Assembly (NCBI RefSeq): GCF_028858725.1
Contig: NC_084766.1
Location: forward strand, 21,740,501-21,804,500
DNA: 64,000 nucleotides
Direction: 5' to 3'
Origin: Colius striatus
Taxonomy: Eukaryota; Chordata; Aves; Coliiformes; Coliidae
Part shown: positions 1-14,800 of the stretch, one piece after another
Position numbering within the stretch: the first letter of the stretch is position 1
Layout: each line of letters starts with the position of its first letter
The notes under the pieces: generated by a model
The model's database searches: none
What the model was told of the DNA's origin: nothing
The model's input: only the letters and a program-made list of their open reading frames with translations
Program-made: the position numbers and the translations under genes

Positions 1-599
1 CCTTTATGCATTTCTTACACTTCCTTTCTGATAAAGGAAGCCTCATTCACGGCTCTTCACCTGCGCTGGTGGCATTCCAAGAGCGTGCAGCAGAACTGAT
101 AAACATCGCACTCGGCTCCTTTGGTCCTGATCCTATTAACACTTTATTGAAACAACTTCTGTAAGTGTTTGCAGACTTAAGAGTCTTTGTAATTGAACCG
201 CACTTCACTGAGTGGACCAAAAAGAAGTCTGGAGCTGGAAGGAATGCATTTGCCCTTCGTGCCTGGGCGCCAGGGCCCGCAGCGCCCACGAAATCTGCAA
301 AAGGGGTTCGGCAGGAGCGAGTGGGGAGACAAACAATATCACCCCTGCCCCTTACATCCACAGGCTCCTTCCAACACCAGATCTCCCGTGAGCTACACTG
401 CTCTTGCCAGATTACAACTAACCAGGCTTTAATACAGTAAAAAATAACGACTGCTCGTATGATCACAACAGGTTAAAAAAAAACACGAAAACCCCACAGT
501 GAAAGCGAGGGACGACTTCATAACAATTTATAGCACGTAAGATAAGAGCAACCCATCCCACTTTGCTTTTGCATTTGGGATTTCCTTGCCCCCTCCCGG

Positions 600-1960
600 A
601 GGGAGAAGGGCAGCCCCAAAGCCGAAGCTCAGGTGGGGCGGGCGCGGACTCCGGAGGCCACCCGAAGGGTCTCGCCGCCGGCGGCGCGGGGCTGCGGAAC
701 ATGGCCGAAAGCGGAGCCCCCGCCCGCCTGCTGGCACGGCTGCAGCCCTCCGCGGCCGGGGATGCAGGGGCCCTGCCCCACGGAGCCCCTGGGGGAAGCG
801 CCAGTCTCGCTCGGAAGCCGGGGAAGGAGCCCGTGAAAGCGGGCGGGGGTGAGCAGGGGACGCACCTTTCAGCGTCCCCCCGGCATCTTCTTTCTCCTCC
901 TCCTCGGGCTGGCCGGTGACTCCAGCAGCGGCAGGGCCTCGGCACCGGAGCGGTCAGCGGGACGGGTACGCTCCTACCTCGCCAGCGCTGCACAGCCGCC
1001 GCTAGCCAGGGCGGCGGAGCGAGCGAGGCGCCTACGCCGGGGGCGGGGGCTGCGGGCGCGCACCGCCCCGCCGGGCCGGAGGAGAGGAGGCGGGCGAGAA
1101 GGAGGGAGAGAGGTGCCGCGGGGGCAGCGCCGGCGGCTGACTCAGCTCCGCAGCGAGGGCGCGGGGCCGCCGGGGCGGGTTCCCCCGGGACCGCCCCTCC
1201 TCGGCGGCAGGGAGTAGCGGGAGAGGGAATCCTCCCGCCGGGCGGCTGGGAACGTTCCCTGCACGCGAGACGGACGGGATGCGGGACAGCCCGCCAAAGC
1301 CAGCTGCTCCTCGTCCTGCATCGTGGCGAGTTGGGCGCGAGTGGCTTTGCAGCCCCTTCGCTGGCGAGGCGTTCGCCCCGCGCCGCGATTGCCGCAGCAC
1401 CAAGGGGATGCCCGGTTCGCGGCTGCTGCCCACTGCCGCTCCGCTCTTGCCGGACGGCGTTTGAACTGCTCCCCACCCTAAAAGTTCGGCGGGTAACTCC
1501 GCCGGCAGCAGTGCCCCAACTATACATTGAACTGTTTCCCTCCCACCTCCGCGTGTGTGTGACCGCTCATAAAAGACCATACAGCGAAGAGGAACCCCAG
1601 AGACACAGAGGGCACCCCGGCTGCACGCCTCCACGCCGGGCCGCTGCAGTCACCCGCGGGAGTCACCCGCGTCCTCCCGCCAACGGGCCGAGGAACGGCG
1701 CCGGCCCCCGCGGCGGGAGCGGGTCCAGCGCCATGGCCGGGGCCGCAGGCGGGGGCAGGCCGGGGCCGCGGCTGCCTCACCGCATCGGAATGTCGGCGCG
1801 AGGCCGCTGCGCCCGGCGGTGCGGGAGATGCTCCCCGGCACCGTTCCGCGGAGCGCAGCCCAGCCCCCGCCCGGCGCGGAGTCTGTGGAAGGGAAGGGCG
1901 AAACACCGCGCCGTTCCATCGGCGCTGCGCAGAAAGATGTGTTCGGCGAACTCGGGTGTG
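600..1960. promoter_or_regulatory. CpG island, candidate PLCE1 promoter
   Basis: A CpG-dense GC-rich block with many GC boxes. On the minus strand a good splice donor, GCG|GTGAGG, ends a possible first exon at about 1785. A TGACTCAGC site (AP-1/ARE-like) lies at 1138-1146. Human synteny places PLCE1 next, in the same orientation as SLC35G1, so a minus-strand promoter here is plausible. No PLCE1 coding sequence was recognised. Confidence 0.6.
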
Positions 1961-2080
1961 CACTGCTGCATTCCGTCTTTTCCACCCAGGGTGCAGCAGG
2001 GAGAAAAACAAGCTCGTAAACTTTCAATTTCAAGGAAGCATTCTCATTTTTTAAAACAGGTTAAAGCTGGCCGTAGATAA

Positions 2081-5000
2081 CACGCTTTTCTTTGGGACAT
2101 TCTTCTGTGAAGGGCACTGATTCTCATGGCTAAAGTATGTGGAGACCGTGTCCCAGTACAGGGCTGTAAAACTTACAGTTCATTTACTTCATTCTCTTCC
2201 AATATAAGGAACTCTTTGTACTATTTTCTAAGGGAAAGACAAATCTGAACACTTGAAAGTCAAATTTACTCTTATGTATTCTATTCTCTTACCTCAGTAA
2301 TCACTTTGCACCTCAGTGCAACAATTATCTCATGAGGCTGGTACAAATGCAATGGAATTGATGCCCCGGAGACAGTATTCACAGTGGAGACTGTCTCTTA
2401 GCAGTTCCACAAGTACATCCAAACAGTCAATGAAGCTACCCACTGAAAGGCTACGGAAGTTAAGAAACCTGGGGTTTGGTTACTGGTTTTAAAAAAGTGT
2501 ATGTTTTGAGTTGTTTTAACAGATCAAATTAGGTCAGATATTAGATATATGATATTTATTTACTTAATACTGCCTGGTTTTACATTTGTTATCTACTCTG
2601 ACTCTTTCTGTGTCTTACAGGTTATTAGACTAGTGAGAGAAAATAGATCCAGCATAGTAAAGCATCTTGATCTTTTTAGCAACGTCATTTATTGCTTGGA
2701 GACACGAGAAATAGCTATTGTGAACTAATTCAGTTAATTAACTCTTAAGATTGATCATTCTATACTGAAATACAGTACATTGTTGGACAAAATGCAGGTG
2801 CTACACAAAATGTGTTCTTTGTGTTCAGCATAGCCTGGATTTATTCACTGCATGTAGTACCCCCAAAAAGGCCATAATACAGCAATATTTTGCAAAAAAT
2901 AGAATTTCAGTAGTCGATCTTTTCTTTTTCCATTCATATTCTCTCTGATCTGATTTTCAGTACTCCCTGTGTTCATATATGGAATGTTGACCCCAAATGC
3001 ATTCAGTAATACTTCAGTGTACTTTACATTTTGTTGGTATCAGAGGCATAATAACTACTTCCTAAAGAGTTACACAGTGGGTTTTCAGTACTACAGTAGT
3101 GACCATGAAACATCCTCTAAACAGTCATCCAATAGGAACCTTTCCATGGAAGCTTTTTCCAGTTTCTTTCTGCTTTTCCAGTTGTTTTGAAGAGAACGGG
3201 AAAGTTATTGCCACATTATTCCAATGGAAAATATAGATACATTTTCTTTCACAATATCTTCACACGCTTATTTTTTCCAGCTTGCAAAACTCCAACAATA
3301 AAAGGAACCCTGTACTGAAAAGAAAGTAATACATTTTACAGAGTATTTCGATAAATCACCACGTCCTTGTTTTGACAAAAGACAAAAGCATCTGTCTAAC
3401 TTCAGACACACCTCAATGGAACAATGTGCTTGAGCAATGTGTTACATTATGGATCTCTTCCTGAGATCCAGCTCCTCACCTAGAAATCAGACTTCCATGT
3501 TTCACCAAGACACCGGAATATTATTTATAATGGTAAGATATTCAAACACTGTGTTGATGGAAGAGGTGAAAAAATGTATAACAACATGGAATTTGGATGC
3601 TGACAAAAACGTCAGCTACGATGGTGGCAGGTACTCGCTACAAAATATTTAGATGCTCATGTCCTCCAGGGTGACATTCACTTCTCTGAATGCTGTAGGA
3701 AAGAACAAGTGCCCAAGATTACAAAGCTGCAGCACAGCTGACATAGCTGCTCTCTTCTGCATAAATGTAATTATGTAATGTATAATTCAGCAATTGCATC
3801 CCTGAAAAGCATTCCTGACTGAGGAAAAAAAAAAGGAATTATGTGCCTAGATGTATCTAACAAAACAAGTTGCTACTTAATATTTTTTATGTGATTTGCT
3901 TCTTTAAAAACAAGTCAGAAGTTATATGCAAATCATGAGAAAGATGAAATTGCATCCCAGTTACGCATTTACAACTGAGACAAGGCAACTTCTTTCAGTT
4001 CCAGCAGAAGTACATGGCCCTCTGGGATGCTGCAAGCAGATTTACTTGGGATTAACTTCATTCCCTTGGGGACACGTTAGAAAGCTGCATGTTAGAATCG
4101 TTACCTGGGTAATGTGTTTGCTTCCATTACTGTGAGACTCATCAGTTTTTGATCTCTCTTCCTGGTTATATATACAACAGAAGTTACTCCTCCTGACCTT
4201 CTTTCGAAATAAACTTGTTCAAAGGTGGGAGCAGTCTACAGGCATTCATTAGCACCCAGGACTCCCCCTGCGTGGGACTCCCATGCCCAGGAAGCGAATT
4301 TTGAGCTGCTTGACAACCTCAGTGCTGCACAGATGAAGAAGCTTTTTTTTTCTGTACTGGACTTGACTCACGGGTCACAATTTCTTTTTGATGCTCCCAG
4401 CCAAGCAGAAACTGCTTTGAGAATTCTTCAGTTTTCTTTTCTTTCTCATCATATGTCAGTGTACTCTTGTTTTCATGAGAACTAGCTGTTAGTCATCACA
4501 CCATACCCTACTCTGTCAGGCTTGACAATATAGAAAAACACACAGTCCAGCTCAAATTTACCATATTGCTAGATTCACTACCAACACAAATTGAAAATAT
4601 AAGCTTGAGGTGGAGATTCAGGCATGAAGTTTCACTAAATCAGGGGCTCTACATATAGTATTTATAGGCAGAAAAAAAAAAGGGGGGAAGATTTTAAGAA
4701 AATATTGATGTGTATTTTGGCTCTTGCCAGCTAACAGTCTTCTACTGACTGTGTGTTTTGGAGTTTGGGTTATAAAATTGATTCGGAGATAAACTTCAAA
4801 GTGATGCATAAATATTAAATTCCACACATTCCTGCAAGATGATAAGTATTATTCACATTATAGAGAGAGAAACTAAAGCAAGGCAATGAGTTTACGTGGG
4901 CAATTTTCCCAAGCTTAGGAAGAAAAAGTAGCTATGGAGGTAGGATCAGTACTCAAGAATACCTGCCTGTTTTTCTGCACTCAGTCTGAACTATATATCA

Positions 5001-8000
5001 CTCACCTAAACACTGCAGTATAGTGTATAAAGGAATATTTTGTCATTAATTATGGTATTCTGTAGCAATATTTTCAAACAATTTACTTAGCAAATGACAT
5101 AATGCAAAATATGCTCAGATTGTTTTAAAAATAGACAAAAAGGTTTTTCTGTGGGCTTTGCTCTAAAATTCATCCTTTAGCTAGAACTAAAGAAAATCGT
5201 GCACACTTCTGCACATGCAAACTGAAATTCTAAAACAAAATTAGAAACACATGAAAATAAGGACTGAAAGTGTTTTCTTAACTGCACTCTGGTTTCAGTA
5301 CAGCAAAATTTTCGTTGATTTATAATGGAGAGCACTTTTTCTTTTGAAGCAACACATAGACCTTCTCTGCAATTAATTCCCCTCCTCCATTAAACCAATT
5401 ATCACTCTACACAAGTATGGCCTGTGGACACAGGGCAGTGAATACTCTGTCAGGGCAAGTCAGCTCTCTCTGTAAAGCACAACTGTATTTCAACCAAAAG
5501 CTGATTCTGTCCTATGAGAAGAGTTTTTTCAGAAAGAAGTTTTCAGTTAAGACAGCTTAATTTTGAGACTATTTTATTCTGGAGGCTAGAAAAATAAACT
5601 CAGTACAATTTCTATACTGATTGAAAATAATAAAGACATGGAAGACAAACTACTTGAATTTTGGAAATAATTTTAAAATCAATAACTCTTATCAAACCTG
5701 CTATTCTATGAATGTTCCAGGGGCTTTGTAACTATAGTAAAGATTTAATGACACTTTAACATGATGTGAAGTCTATTTTGCCCATCTGACTATTATAAGC
5801 ACCAGCAATCACAGAGGCAATTCTAAAAGCCTAATGAACATGGTCAAAAAGACTTTCTGACATTTCAATTAGGAAAAAAAACCCAAAACCCTAGCTAAGA
5901 TAAATAACTGGCCAAAAATACTAATAAGATGAAACACTTAAGTTAGAGTTTTAGAATTGATAACAGCTGCTTGACATTCAAATCATTAGTAAAATCATCT
6001 TCCAATTAGTCTTTGGAAGAGATACAAAAAGTTTTGGAATAAACTTTAAAAGTCTCCTCCCACTCCCCCATTATTTTCAGATATCTGTAAGACAGAACAT
6101 TTTTCGATGAGGACAACTAATTACAAATATGGAATAAATGTATTATTGCTTTTTTGGCTATACAAGTTTTAGTCTGACCAATTTTGTATGTCAGGGGAAT
6201 AATTCCTGATAGAGATCAAATGAAAAGAAGCTTTTTATGCTTCACCTATATTCCCATTGTATAACTTATCTATATTTGTAGCATCATTTTTTGCAACATC
6301 ATTATTTCATTACATTTTTTTTAAAGTTAGAGACTATATTAGAATACAGATCTTCAAAACACTGGAGGAATAGCTCTTGTTTACTTCATATTACAGTTCA
6401 GTTACAATGTAATTCACACAAAGTATTTATAGTAGTAACTGCATACAGTTAATAAATTGAATAAAAAGGAATAGTACACCATAATTTTCTTTTAATTCTT
6501 CCTAAAAAACTGAAGATGGAAAACATATATCTCTTAATGGATTAATCTGTGAGAATTTGGGGGCAAGATTAGTACATAAATATTAGCAATATTAAAGTGG
6601 CAAGAAATAAACACTGACATTCCAAATCAAATTATACAGCCATAATGAAAAAGGTATTGATAAGACTGAACATTATTTACCTTATATAGTCTCATATTTA
6701 AAGTTCCTGAAATTCACAGTAAAGTTTTTAATCCATTTATAATGATGAAATATATTGAAAATACATGGGGCACCCAGGATGGAATATTACCCTCAGCATC
6801 TAAACAACAAAGCCTGATTTATCTAAGCTCATTAGATGTATCTATATATAATTTCATTAACTGTTCAGGTTCACCTGATTAATGCTGTTGAATGGTATTT
6901 TATTGCTAGGCTTTTTCCTCCTGGTTGACATTTTCAAGGAAGCTTTACTGAAAGGCAGTTCTACTGTCACCTCATAATTGTGCCTTCAGTTCAAATACCA
7001 AATTATTATTGTACTCAGGGATTCACTTCCTCCACAAACCAATAAATGAGCTGACTTACTCATGTTCTGTCATCACTTTAAACAACCAGCCAGGACAATG
7101 AGTTATGCTGTAATAAATTAGAAAACCTATATTGTCCTTAATGACCATGTCTAAGCAACAACCCGTCTACAGGGTCAATTTAACATTAACTTTACTGGCA
7201 ACCTGCCATAGTATGCACTTGACCAAGTCCAAGAAGCAATGCAAGAATTCGTTTAGGTGACTGACCAGAACTGTTAAAATTTTGTTTATTTTTCTTTCAA
7301 CAGCTGAAGAATTTGTGGGCCAACACAAATTGTTAGAAAATATGTAGCTACAAAGTATGTTAGTATTTTTGCTCTTCTTCATGTTAAAATACTTGATGTC
7401 AGATGATACAAAGTACCCTCTATGTAAAAAGTTTAACTCAAAATCTTGTAGTGTTTTCCAGTGAACTTTGGCAAAAAAATGTTCCTTTGCACAAATGCAT
7501 AACAACACACAAAGTGAGACATTTAATTATTAACAGCATGGAGGATATGGGGAGGCAATTACATAAAGTTGCCAAGAAGTTTGTTGTCTTTTTCCCATAG
7601 GATACCGCTCTTTTAGGATGTAATCCTGCTCTTTGATATTACTATAATTTGTCTTTTGTACTACAGTAAATATGTACTATTACTATAGTGAAATAAGGCC
7701 ATTGCATGTGTTATCTATTTATTGCACATACACACAAATTTAATCTCCACAGTCACTTTAGTTTGTTCTGTTTCTTTAAATACTCTTAAAGGATATAACT
7801 GTAGATGAAAGATTATCAACTCAAAGACTGAGATTCATATAAATTATCATTTTAATGCTTGAAATAAGTAAATCCTATTTCCTAATGCTATGCACTATTT
7901 GCATCAAAATACGAAATTTTTACATGTGCATAATACACAGCCTTCTTGGAATCAGGATATTGCAATAAAAGTACATTTTGCAGAAAAGGACATCTGTTTT

Positions 8001-8052
8001 AACATACAGACCTGGGTACTACTCACTTATTCCAAGACTACTTGAAAACAGA
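2081..8052. other. Intergenic, AT-rich, no gene seen
   Basis: Only short open frames, none with recognisable domains or codon structure. No CR1 signature motifs were found. It lies between the left CpG island and the 8-kb CR1. Confidence 0.75.
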
Positions 8053-8061
8053 CATGATAAA

Positions 8062-8880
8062 CTTGAGAGCTGGGCAGAGAGGAACCTCATAAGGTTCAAC
8101 AAGGACAAGTGCAGAGTCCTGCATCTGGGAAGGAACAACCCCATGCACCAGTATAGGCTGGGGATTGACCTGCTGGAGAACAGCTCTGCAGAGAGAGACC
8201 TGAGAGTCCTGGTTGACAATAAATTAAACATGAACCAGCAATGTCCCCTCGTGACCAAGAAGGCCAATGGCATCTTGGGATGCATCAATAAGAGTGTGGC
8301 CAGCAGGTCAAGGGAGGTTCTGATCCCCCTCTGCCCTGATGAGGCCTCATCTGGAGTACTGTGTCCAGTTCTGGGCTCCTCAGCTCAAGAGGGACAGAGA
8401 ACTTCTAGAGAGAGTCCAGCACAGGGCCACCAAGATGATCACGGAACTGAAGCATCTTCCTTATGAGGAAAGGCTGCGGGACCTGGGGCTGTTTAGTCTA
8501 GAGAAGAGGAGACTGGGGCGGGGGGGGGGGGAAATCTCATTAATATTTGTGTGTATATAAATGGTGGATGTCAGGAGGTTGGGGCATCCCTCTTTTCTGT
8601 TGTATCTAGCAACAGGACAAGAGGTAATGGGATGAAGCTGGAACACAAAAAAGTTCCATTTAAAGATAAGAAAAACCTATTTCACTGTTAAAGTGCAGGA
8701 GCCCTGGCACAAAGCTGCCCATCAAGGGTGTGGAGTCTCCTTCCTTTGAGGTCTTCAAGACCTCCTGGATGCATGCTTATAGAACCTGATCTAGGTGGAC
8801 CTGCTTTAACAGGAGGATTGGACTAGATCATCTTTAGAGGTCCCTTCCAACCCCTACCATTCTGTGATTCTATGATAAAC
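8062..8880 (+). mobile_element. CR1 LINE, 5'-truncated with complete 3' end
   Basis: It starts inside the RT C-terminal region (LESWAERNLIRFNKDKCRV, then LVDNKLNMNQQ and SVASRSREV) and ends ATTCTGTGATTCTATGAT. ATGATAAAC occurs at 8053-8061 and again at 8872-8880, a likely target-site duplication that overlaps the CR1 end. A roughly 5-nt deletion near 8333 shifts the frame. A run of 12 G at 8520-8531 replaces the usual TTGAGGGGAG. Confidence 0.92.
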
Positions 8881-11800
8881 CTTGTAAAAAAACCCCAATA
8901 TATCTAAGTTACCTCTAGCTTTCCAATAAAACTTCAATTTACCAGAATTAAATATAAAGGCTGCAGAACAGACCAAAGTTTTGTATAATGTTGTCATACA
9001 CAATTTACTGAAAGTTTGCCTCATCCTGAAAGCAGACATTTAGGTAATGTCTTTTACAGTCTAATGCCGAGATGTTGATTTTTATGTGATGCAGTTAAAT
9101 GAGCTTTTATATTATTCTTATGAATTAGGATAGAGTTTAAATACAAATAACTGGCTGTTAAACCTGATGAAATCACATTTCAGAATTTGAATACTCTGAA
9201 TGTCTTCTATACTATATTCCCCTGCCTTATGCAAGTACTTGTGAGAAGCCACCTTACAAATTTTGAGGAATGACCTTACATGTACACACTTTTATCTGCT
9301 GCTAATACCAGTAGTCCAGTAGTTGGCTGAAGGATTCCTAAAAATGTATTTGCTTGGGAGAAATGGGTGTGTTTGCAAATAAGGACACTCAAAAATCAAC
9401 ACACAAAACTTAAATACTGGTTTTTGGGAGCTAATATCCTAGACAAAAAGATTATATGCACACAAAGATTTGTATGATTGTTAACAGAGCACTGTTTAGA
9501 CAAGGGAAAGGAAGTACATTGACAAGGTGAGCAGCAGTTGATGAAATTGAAAGAAGAGCTGAAAGTGAGAATGCCATTCATAGGGCTAGATCAGTCTCCA
9601 GTCTTTGCAGGACATTTGTACACACCATCTTATGAGGAGTTCACTTAGGCTAGAAGCCTTGCTCCCATGTCACATAACATAGAGGCAATTTCATCCTTAT
9701 TACTCTTGCATTTTGGGATCCTTCATTTCTATCGCAGATGGACAGCTTCCAAATAGAAAGCATAATTCAGACAATGTTGGGGAAAGCAAGGCAGTTTTGG
9801 TTATGCAACAGTGTTCAAAAGAGACTGGCCCCTCGTGTGTATTTTTCAAATTTGATTAGTCAATGCTGTTTTTCCCATTAAAAGCTATTGAACTGAAGTA
9901 GATTCCAACATGTACTTAAACTGTTAGTTTATTGAATCGGGCAAAAATAAAACTGAATCCATTTTATAAAGCAAGCATATGATTGGATTACTCATATATC
10001 CCAATGTGTAACCAATTACTTCTTTTTTTGCCAGCTTTGATTAGCATTTGCTAGCACACGTGAATTCTGGACATGTAACAAAAGGTCTTACTTTGCCCTG
10101 TGAACATTTGATACTATATAAAAAAACCCCAAAACACTCAAGAATAAACACCTGAGAGTTAATATGTTGAAGGATCCATCTTTTCCATCAATGATGGAAG
10201 ACTACATTCTGTAATTTTACATTTAAAAGCAACCCACTTATATTAACAGAACTACAAAGGAATTCAATCTATCTGGCTTTTGTGGTCACTGTGCTTGTGT
10301 ATGTGCTGTTTGTCATAGCAACATACAGTTATACTATCAGCAGCATTTGACTAATAGATTCAACATCATTTCATTGACACTTAGGGATCTAAAAGATGTA
10401 TGTGGTTTTGCCCCATCATCCCTCTTTTTAGAAGTGCTAACAATAGAATGAGAAATAATGAGCATATTGCTTTAAACAGTAGAGTTATGAAAAGGAAATA
10501 AGTCCATTATCTTCCCAAATTATTCTCAAGGGTCACGAATAGTCTTTTACACTGCATGGTAATTGACTGCTACTCTAATGTAGCATTACCCTAACAAACA
10601 TTGGAAAAAGAAAAAAAAAAGGTCAGAAAAGCATTTCAATGCTTTACTGATATTATAAAAGGTAAGTAAATAGTAATCTACTGTTTTCTACAGAGACAGG
10701 CTGGCTGATTAGGCGTTGAAAATGTGGGAATACTTGCAGTTAATCTTAATAGTTATTCAGAAATGAGTATATATGACCAGGTTTTTCTATCAAAGAAGCC
10801 AGGCAATCAGACTACACAAACGATGTCACTATTTTGATCTTTCATGAAATTTTTAAAAGTACATTAATTTTACAATATCTATTATATCCTTCTCTCCCAA
10901 AAGGGAACATTATTAAATTTACTGTAAATGCTAAAAATTCATATTTTGCAATCAGTGGGTAAATTTCTAGTGCTAAATATTTAAAGCAAAAAAAAAAATT
11001 GTCTTGTTCCATTGTCACATCAGTACATATAGTTTCACAGCTAGTCCTGACAACTCTATTTTGTATAACCTTAAATACAACAGAACCTTAATAAAGAGTT
11101 CTTTCTTTCATAATAAAAGCAAAATAAACTTCAGCTTCTGTTTTATAAGCCAGTTGAGATTTCTTGCAGTAATTCTTTCCACATCTGCTCAGCAGCTTTT
11201 TGTTTTATAAAAGCAGTATCTCCCAATTTCCTTTCATCAAAATATCCATATGTTGTGTTTTATAGACATGTTGGTACACTGTAACACTGAGGCAGTAATT
11301 ACAACTTGGAATCATATACTGAGGCTAAGTAAGTAAATACATGTGGTTATGAGGCATAGAATACTGAAAACAACCTAGCCAAGAATTCCTCAAAGTGTGA
11401 TAACATACCAATGTAAGTACGCTTGAAATTATCACAGAAGTTGTAAAAATGAGAGGCAAAGAAGGAAAAAAAGAGATAAATAGTAAAACCAAACACAAAT
11501 GCCACCAGATTCTAAACTAATGACCAAAGATCACGTGCAGAAAAGCTGCCATTCAGATTATAACATAACTTTATACATACAATATATAAAACTTGCTAAA
11601 GAACTAAACGTTTTGGGAAAGGGGCTGGTATGGGAAGAGCTTGATAAATCCTTTGTCTAAAATGTAAATTTCTATGACTTCTGAAGATTATACAGTCTTG
11701 GTACCTCCTCCCAGTTGCTGGTTCCTAAGTCACTAGTGTGCTGTAAATGCCATTGTCTTTCCAGTCCATAGTCCATCAATGGGAGCATTTGAGAGGGCAA

Positions 11801-14800
11801 ACAGCATAAAAGGAATAATCTCCTGATCTCATTTATCTTCACTATATGTGGGATTAGGGGAGTTTTGCATTGTCCTGACCAAGCTGTACTGCCATATTCC
11901 CTTTTTTGTGTGCTGCCACTGCACACCTAATACTCCTGTCCCCTTGAGGGTACAAGCCTAGTACCTACCCTCACTTCCACATCTGACAGATGAGAGTCTA
12001 AGCACCTCTGAGAAACTGAAGGTAGCCATTGTTCTTTATAGCAAGTTGTATGTAAGCATGGTATGATCTATACAAAAATCAGGGGTCCTAAGCTCAAGAG
12101 AAACAGCACTAGGTTGTAATTTTTTTATAAGTGCAGTGTAATCCTTCATACTTCTCTCTAGAAGTTCTTAATACACTAAAAACACGTCAATGGGAGAGAT
12201 GAAATGTGAATAACCTTTTTTATATCACCTACCTAGAACATATTTCTAAGTGTGCCTACAAAAGAGGAAACCTACCTTGTCATAAAAACTGATCAGTAAA
12301 AACTTCAAATAGATGTTTTCAATCCTGAAAGGAAGCTCTAAATATCCAGTAAGAGGAAACATGAGGCAAATTAGAAAAAACATGCTACACGATAGCTGTA
12401 GACATCACATAACTTGGAAATACCAAAGAGTCCTATAGAAAATTTAAGAGAGCTGAATCAAATTGGCAAATATATTCCTCTTGAAGAAAACAGTATATAA
12501 GTTTGTTGATCTCTGACATCTAGAGAGCTACAGACGAACATAAAGTAGCATCCCTTAGCTGAACACCAAGATATACTAAAAAACCAAAACAGCTGGTTTA
12601 ACCCTAGTTTTCCTATTTTCTTCCATGCTAACCCCGGGACAGTACTTGTAATATGAAACAAGCAACACACTATCAAGAGTATTCTTACATAATCAGCAGA
12701 GAACAAACTGTTCCTTCTCTTCCTTAAATCTGCACCCAATCAAACCAGCAGGGTTCATTGGGACAGCTTTGCTACTTGCCAGTGAGAGAACAAAGATTTT
12801 TCCATGTACCTTTCCTTTCCCCACACCCTCCCTTCCACGTGAACATGGGATACAGGGAACTGTTCTCTAAAGTTGGGTTGGTCAAGATGATTTCCAGTAA
12901 GACATTTACATTAAAATTTACAAGTTCTGCTGATGCAGGAAATATGGTTACTCTGTACATTTTAAAGTGTGCATAGCTTAAAACCATAGATATGTATTTC
13001 ATACCTTCCTTCCCTGAAAATATAACATAGCCTGTGCCAATAACACAATAAATTGAAATTAGCCACCTTTATTATAGATCAAGAACTAATGAACTAAAAG
13101 GGAAACACAGCTATGTGGTTCTGGCAAGTAAAGCAGAATAGTGAGATGAATTGCTTGAGCAAACCAGGCTTCTGAGGTAGAAAAGGCTACTTACTTGTAT
13201 ATTTGTAGTCCTCTCATTGGCGATTTCAGACTGTAGTATTTCTTCATCATTCTACTTTTAATAATGAAGAAAATGTTTTGCCCTATGGCAACAGTAAAGA
13301 ATGTAGGCTAAGTGTTTTTGTATGGACTTCCTATGTATGTTACTGCAAATAGTCAAACACAAGGTTTTATTCATATTATGTAAGTATAAATTGAACATAT
13401 ATCTATTACAAGGTATTGGTTGGCACAAAGTATTTATTGTAAAATGAAAAACCAACACAACCAGGATTACTTTTTGAAAGCACACAGTTTTTTCCTTTAC
13501 TTCCTGATCAAAACTCAATAGTGACTGAACAGTTTTTATGGTAATATAAAGGAATATTTGTTTTAAGAAACAAATTACAAGTGGGAAAGTAGAAAGTAAA
13601 TATTAATATCTGATTCACAGTGCACTTTATATCATATAAAATGGATTCGTCAGGTAATTACTTTCCATGTAATATTAAAAAGGGTTTTTTTCTTCCTTAA
13701 ATTTGCTTAGCTTCCCAAAAACTGTCCCATATTTCCTGTTAAATAGAACACCACCTACCAGTGCCAGCTAACACTAGCAAAAAATCCTCCAGCTAATCTT
13801 CCAACGGAAAACAAGTTGACAACTATTTTTTTCTAGCTTGCTGTAGTAATTAAATGTATCAGCTCCTCCCTTTCTAATATTTCCCTCCTTTAAATTAAGT
13901 TGAAGTTGGAACAACCATTTGTAATTCTAATCAGCTTCCAGAAGCATGCTGCACCTGTGCTCAAAAGCTTGCACGACTTAATCGTCTGGTCTGACTGGTG
14001 AGACTTTTGCAGCACACCTGGTCTTGTCCATACCCCTGTACTGTGCTGACTGGAGCAAGTCACTGGGAAATGCTGGCACTGGAAATATTTGGCAGTAGGG
14101 CACTGGAGATAAAGTGCTAGAAGCTGTATAGGGCTTCCCTGCTTCAGCACTTGCACCAAAGAACATGCTCAAGAACTATGTAGAGGTCTCACCCCCACAG
14201 AAAATATTTTTGTTACTCTCCTAAACAGGAGAGAACTGGGCACAATAACCACAACCTGCTGATCCATTGCTCAGACCGCATATCTGCTCTCTTTCTGGGC
14301 AAAATTAGAACTAGTAGCCTAAATTAATGCTAAATGATCACAAATACTCCCAAAAAAATTTAATAGTAAGAATGTACTTGGCATCCCCCACACCCTCTTT
14401 TTAAAAAACGTTCTAAAAAAAGAATGCTTAGGACATATGCTAGATATACAGACTGAATCCTATCCAGTGACAGCATTAGTGATGGGATGCCTCATTTCAC
14501 TACAACTCACTGATGTTCACAGAAAGATGGCAAGCCTGCTCTTCTCTTGGTCCCCAGAATTTTAAATATAGCATTGCCCAAGTCTTCCTGTACCCACTAG
14601 AATGTTTTGCTCTGAGAAGGGGTGCAGGATGCAATTTAAAACATCAGAGAAAAGAGATTAATCAATTATATGGAATGTTACTGAGCAGACTCATGAATAG
14701 TTAAGAGTTCCTCAATAGCATTTGAAAATTTACATTATGTACATCACACTGTATTGAAGCTTTTATAGTCTAGAACAGTGGATTTAGATTTTAAAAAGGG

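Noticed and set aside
463-2080. Several long open frames on both strands in the left CpG island (up to 354 codons)
   Set aside because: High GC removes stop codons. The translations are low-complexity Pro/Ala/Arg/Gly with overlapping frames on both strands and match no family.
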